DNA from: JABDGC01 sp964466595
GTDB lineage: Bacteria; Pseudomonadota; Gammaproteobacteria; DSM-16500
Length of the DNA stretch: 12,707 nt
Reading direction: 5' to 3'
Assembly: GCA_964466595.1 (NCBI GenBank)
Contig: CAYXNR010000058.1
Location: 1 to 12,707, forward strand
The notes beneath the pieces are model-generated. The model ran no database searches, was not told where the DNA came from, and was given only the letters and a program-made list of their open reading frames with translations. Of the stretch, positions 12,664 to 12,707 are shown piece by piece. The position numbers and the translations under genes are program-made. Every line of letters starts with the position of its first letter. The stretch's first letter is position 1.

Positions 12664-12707
12664 AAACAAAACTTCATTCTGCTTCGTTCATTCCTGCAAA
12701 GGTAATA

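Overview
The window looks like a chromosomal scaffold piece from an AT-rich gammaproteobacterium, probably an intracellular Legionellales member (Rickettsiella/Diplorickettsia/Coxiella-like). This is an inference from three things: the close match of UvrD and PpiB to gammaproteobacterial forms, the large lysine/glutamate-rich orphan proteins typical of Dot/Icm-type hosts, and dispersed palindromic repeats. No ribosomal or marker gene is present to confirm it. A run of exactly 100 N (7369-7468) is an assembly gap.

Layout. 1-359 has no gene; it holds a perfect 46-bp inverted repeat (8-53 / 138-183). 360-2234 (+) encodes a 624-aa orphan with charged helical regions and a C-terminal hydrophobic segment. 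2336-2918 (+) is a compact toxin-antitoxin pair (RelE/HigB-type toxin, then XRE antitoxin) with its own promoter. It is bracketed by imperfect direct repeats that cover the stop codons of the two convergent neighbours. 3000-4565 (-) encodes a 521-aa protein whose N-terminal part carries a His...Cys pair in a caspase-clan context (C80- or CHAT-like); a perfect 34-bp tandem duplication lies just upstream of it. 4700-5224 (-) is ppiB. 5387-7201 (+) encodes a polytopic membrane protein of unknown function whose stop codon lies in a repeat array.

7180-7550 is that array: short tandem units on both sides of a 27-bp-arm palindrome, interrupted by the gap. 7552-8112 (-) encodes a 186-aa protein resembling only the N-terminal helical domain of PHA synthases. 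It lies 27 bp behind an OPT-family oligopeptide transporter (8140-10182, -), probably in one operon. 10341-12500 (+) is uvrD, divergent from the OPT gene. The end of the window holds AT-rich palindromes and another dispersed hairpin repeat.

How the genes relate. ppiB, uvrD and the OPT transporter are ordinary housekeeping or nutrient-uptake genes. 1-4690 and 5290-7550 look like accessory DNA: orphan, possibly host-directed proteins, a TA module, and many short repeats and duplications. The most promising candidate for something undescribed is the caspase-clan protein at 3000-4565, followed by the stand-alone PhaC-N-like protein and the repeat-bracketed TA module. No multi-gene defence or biosynthetic system is evident.
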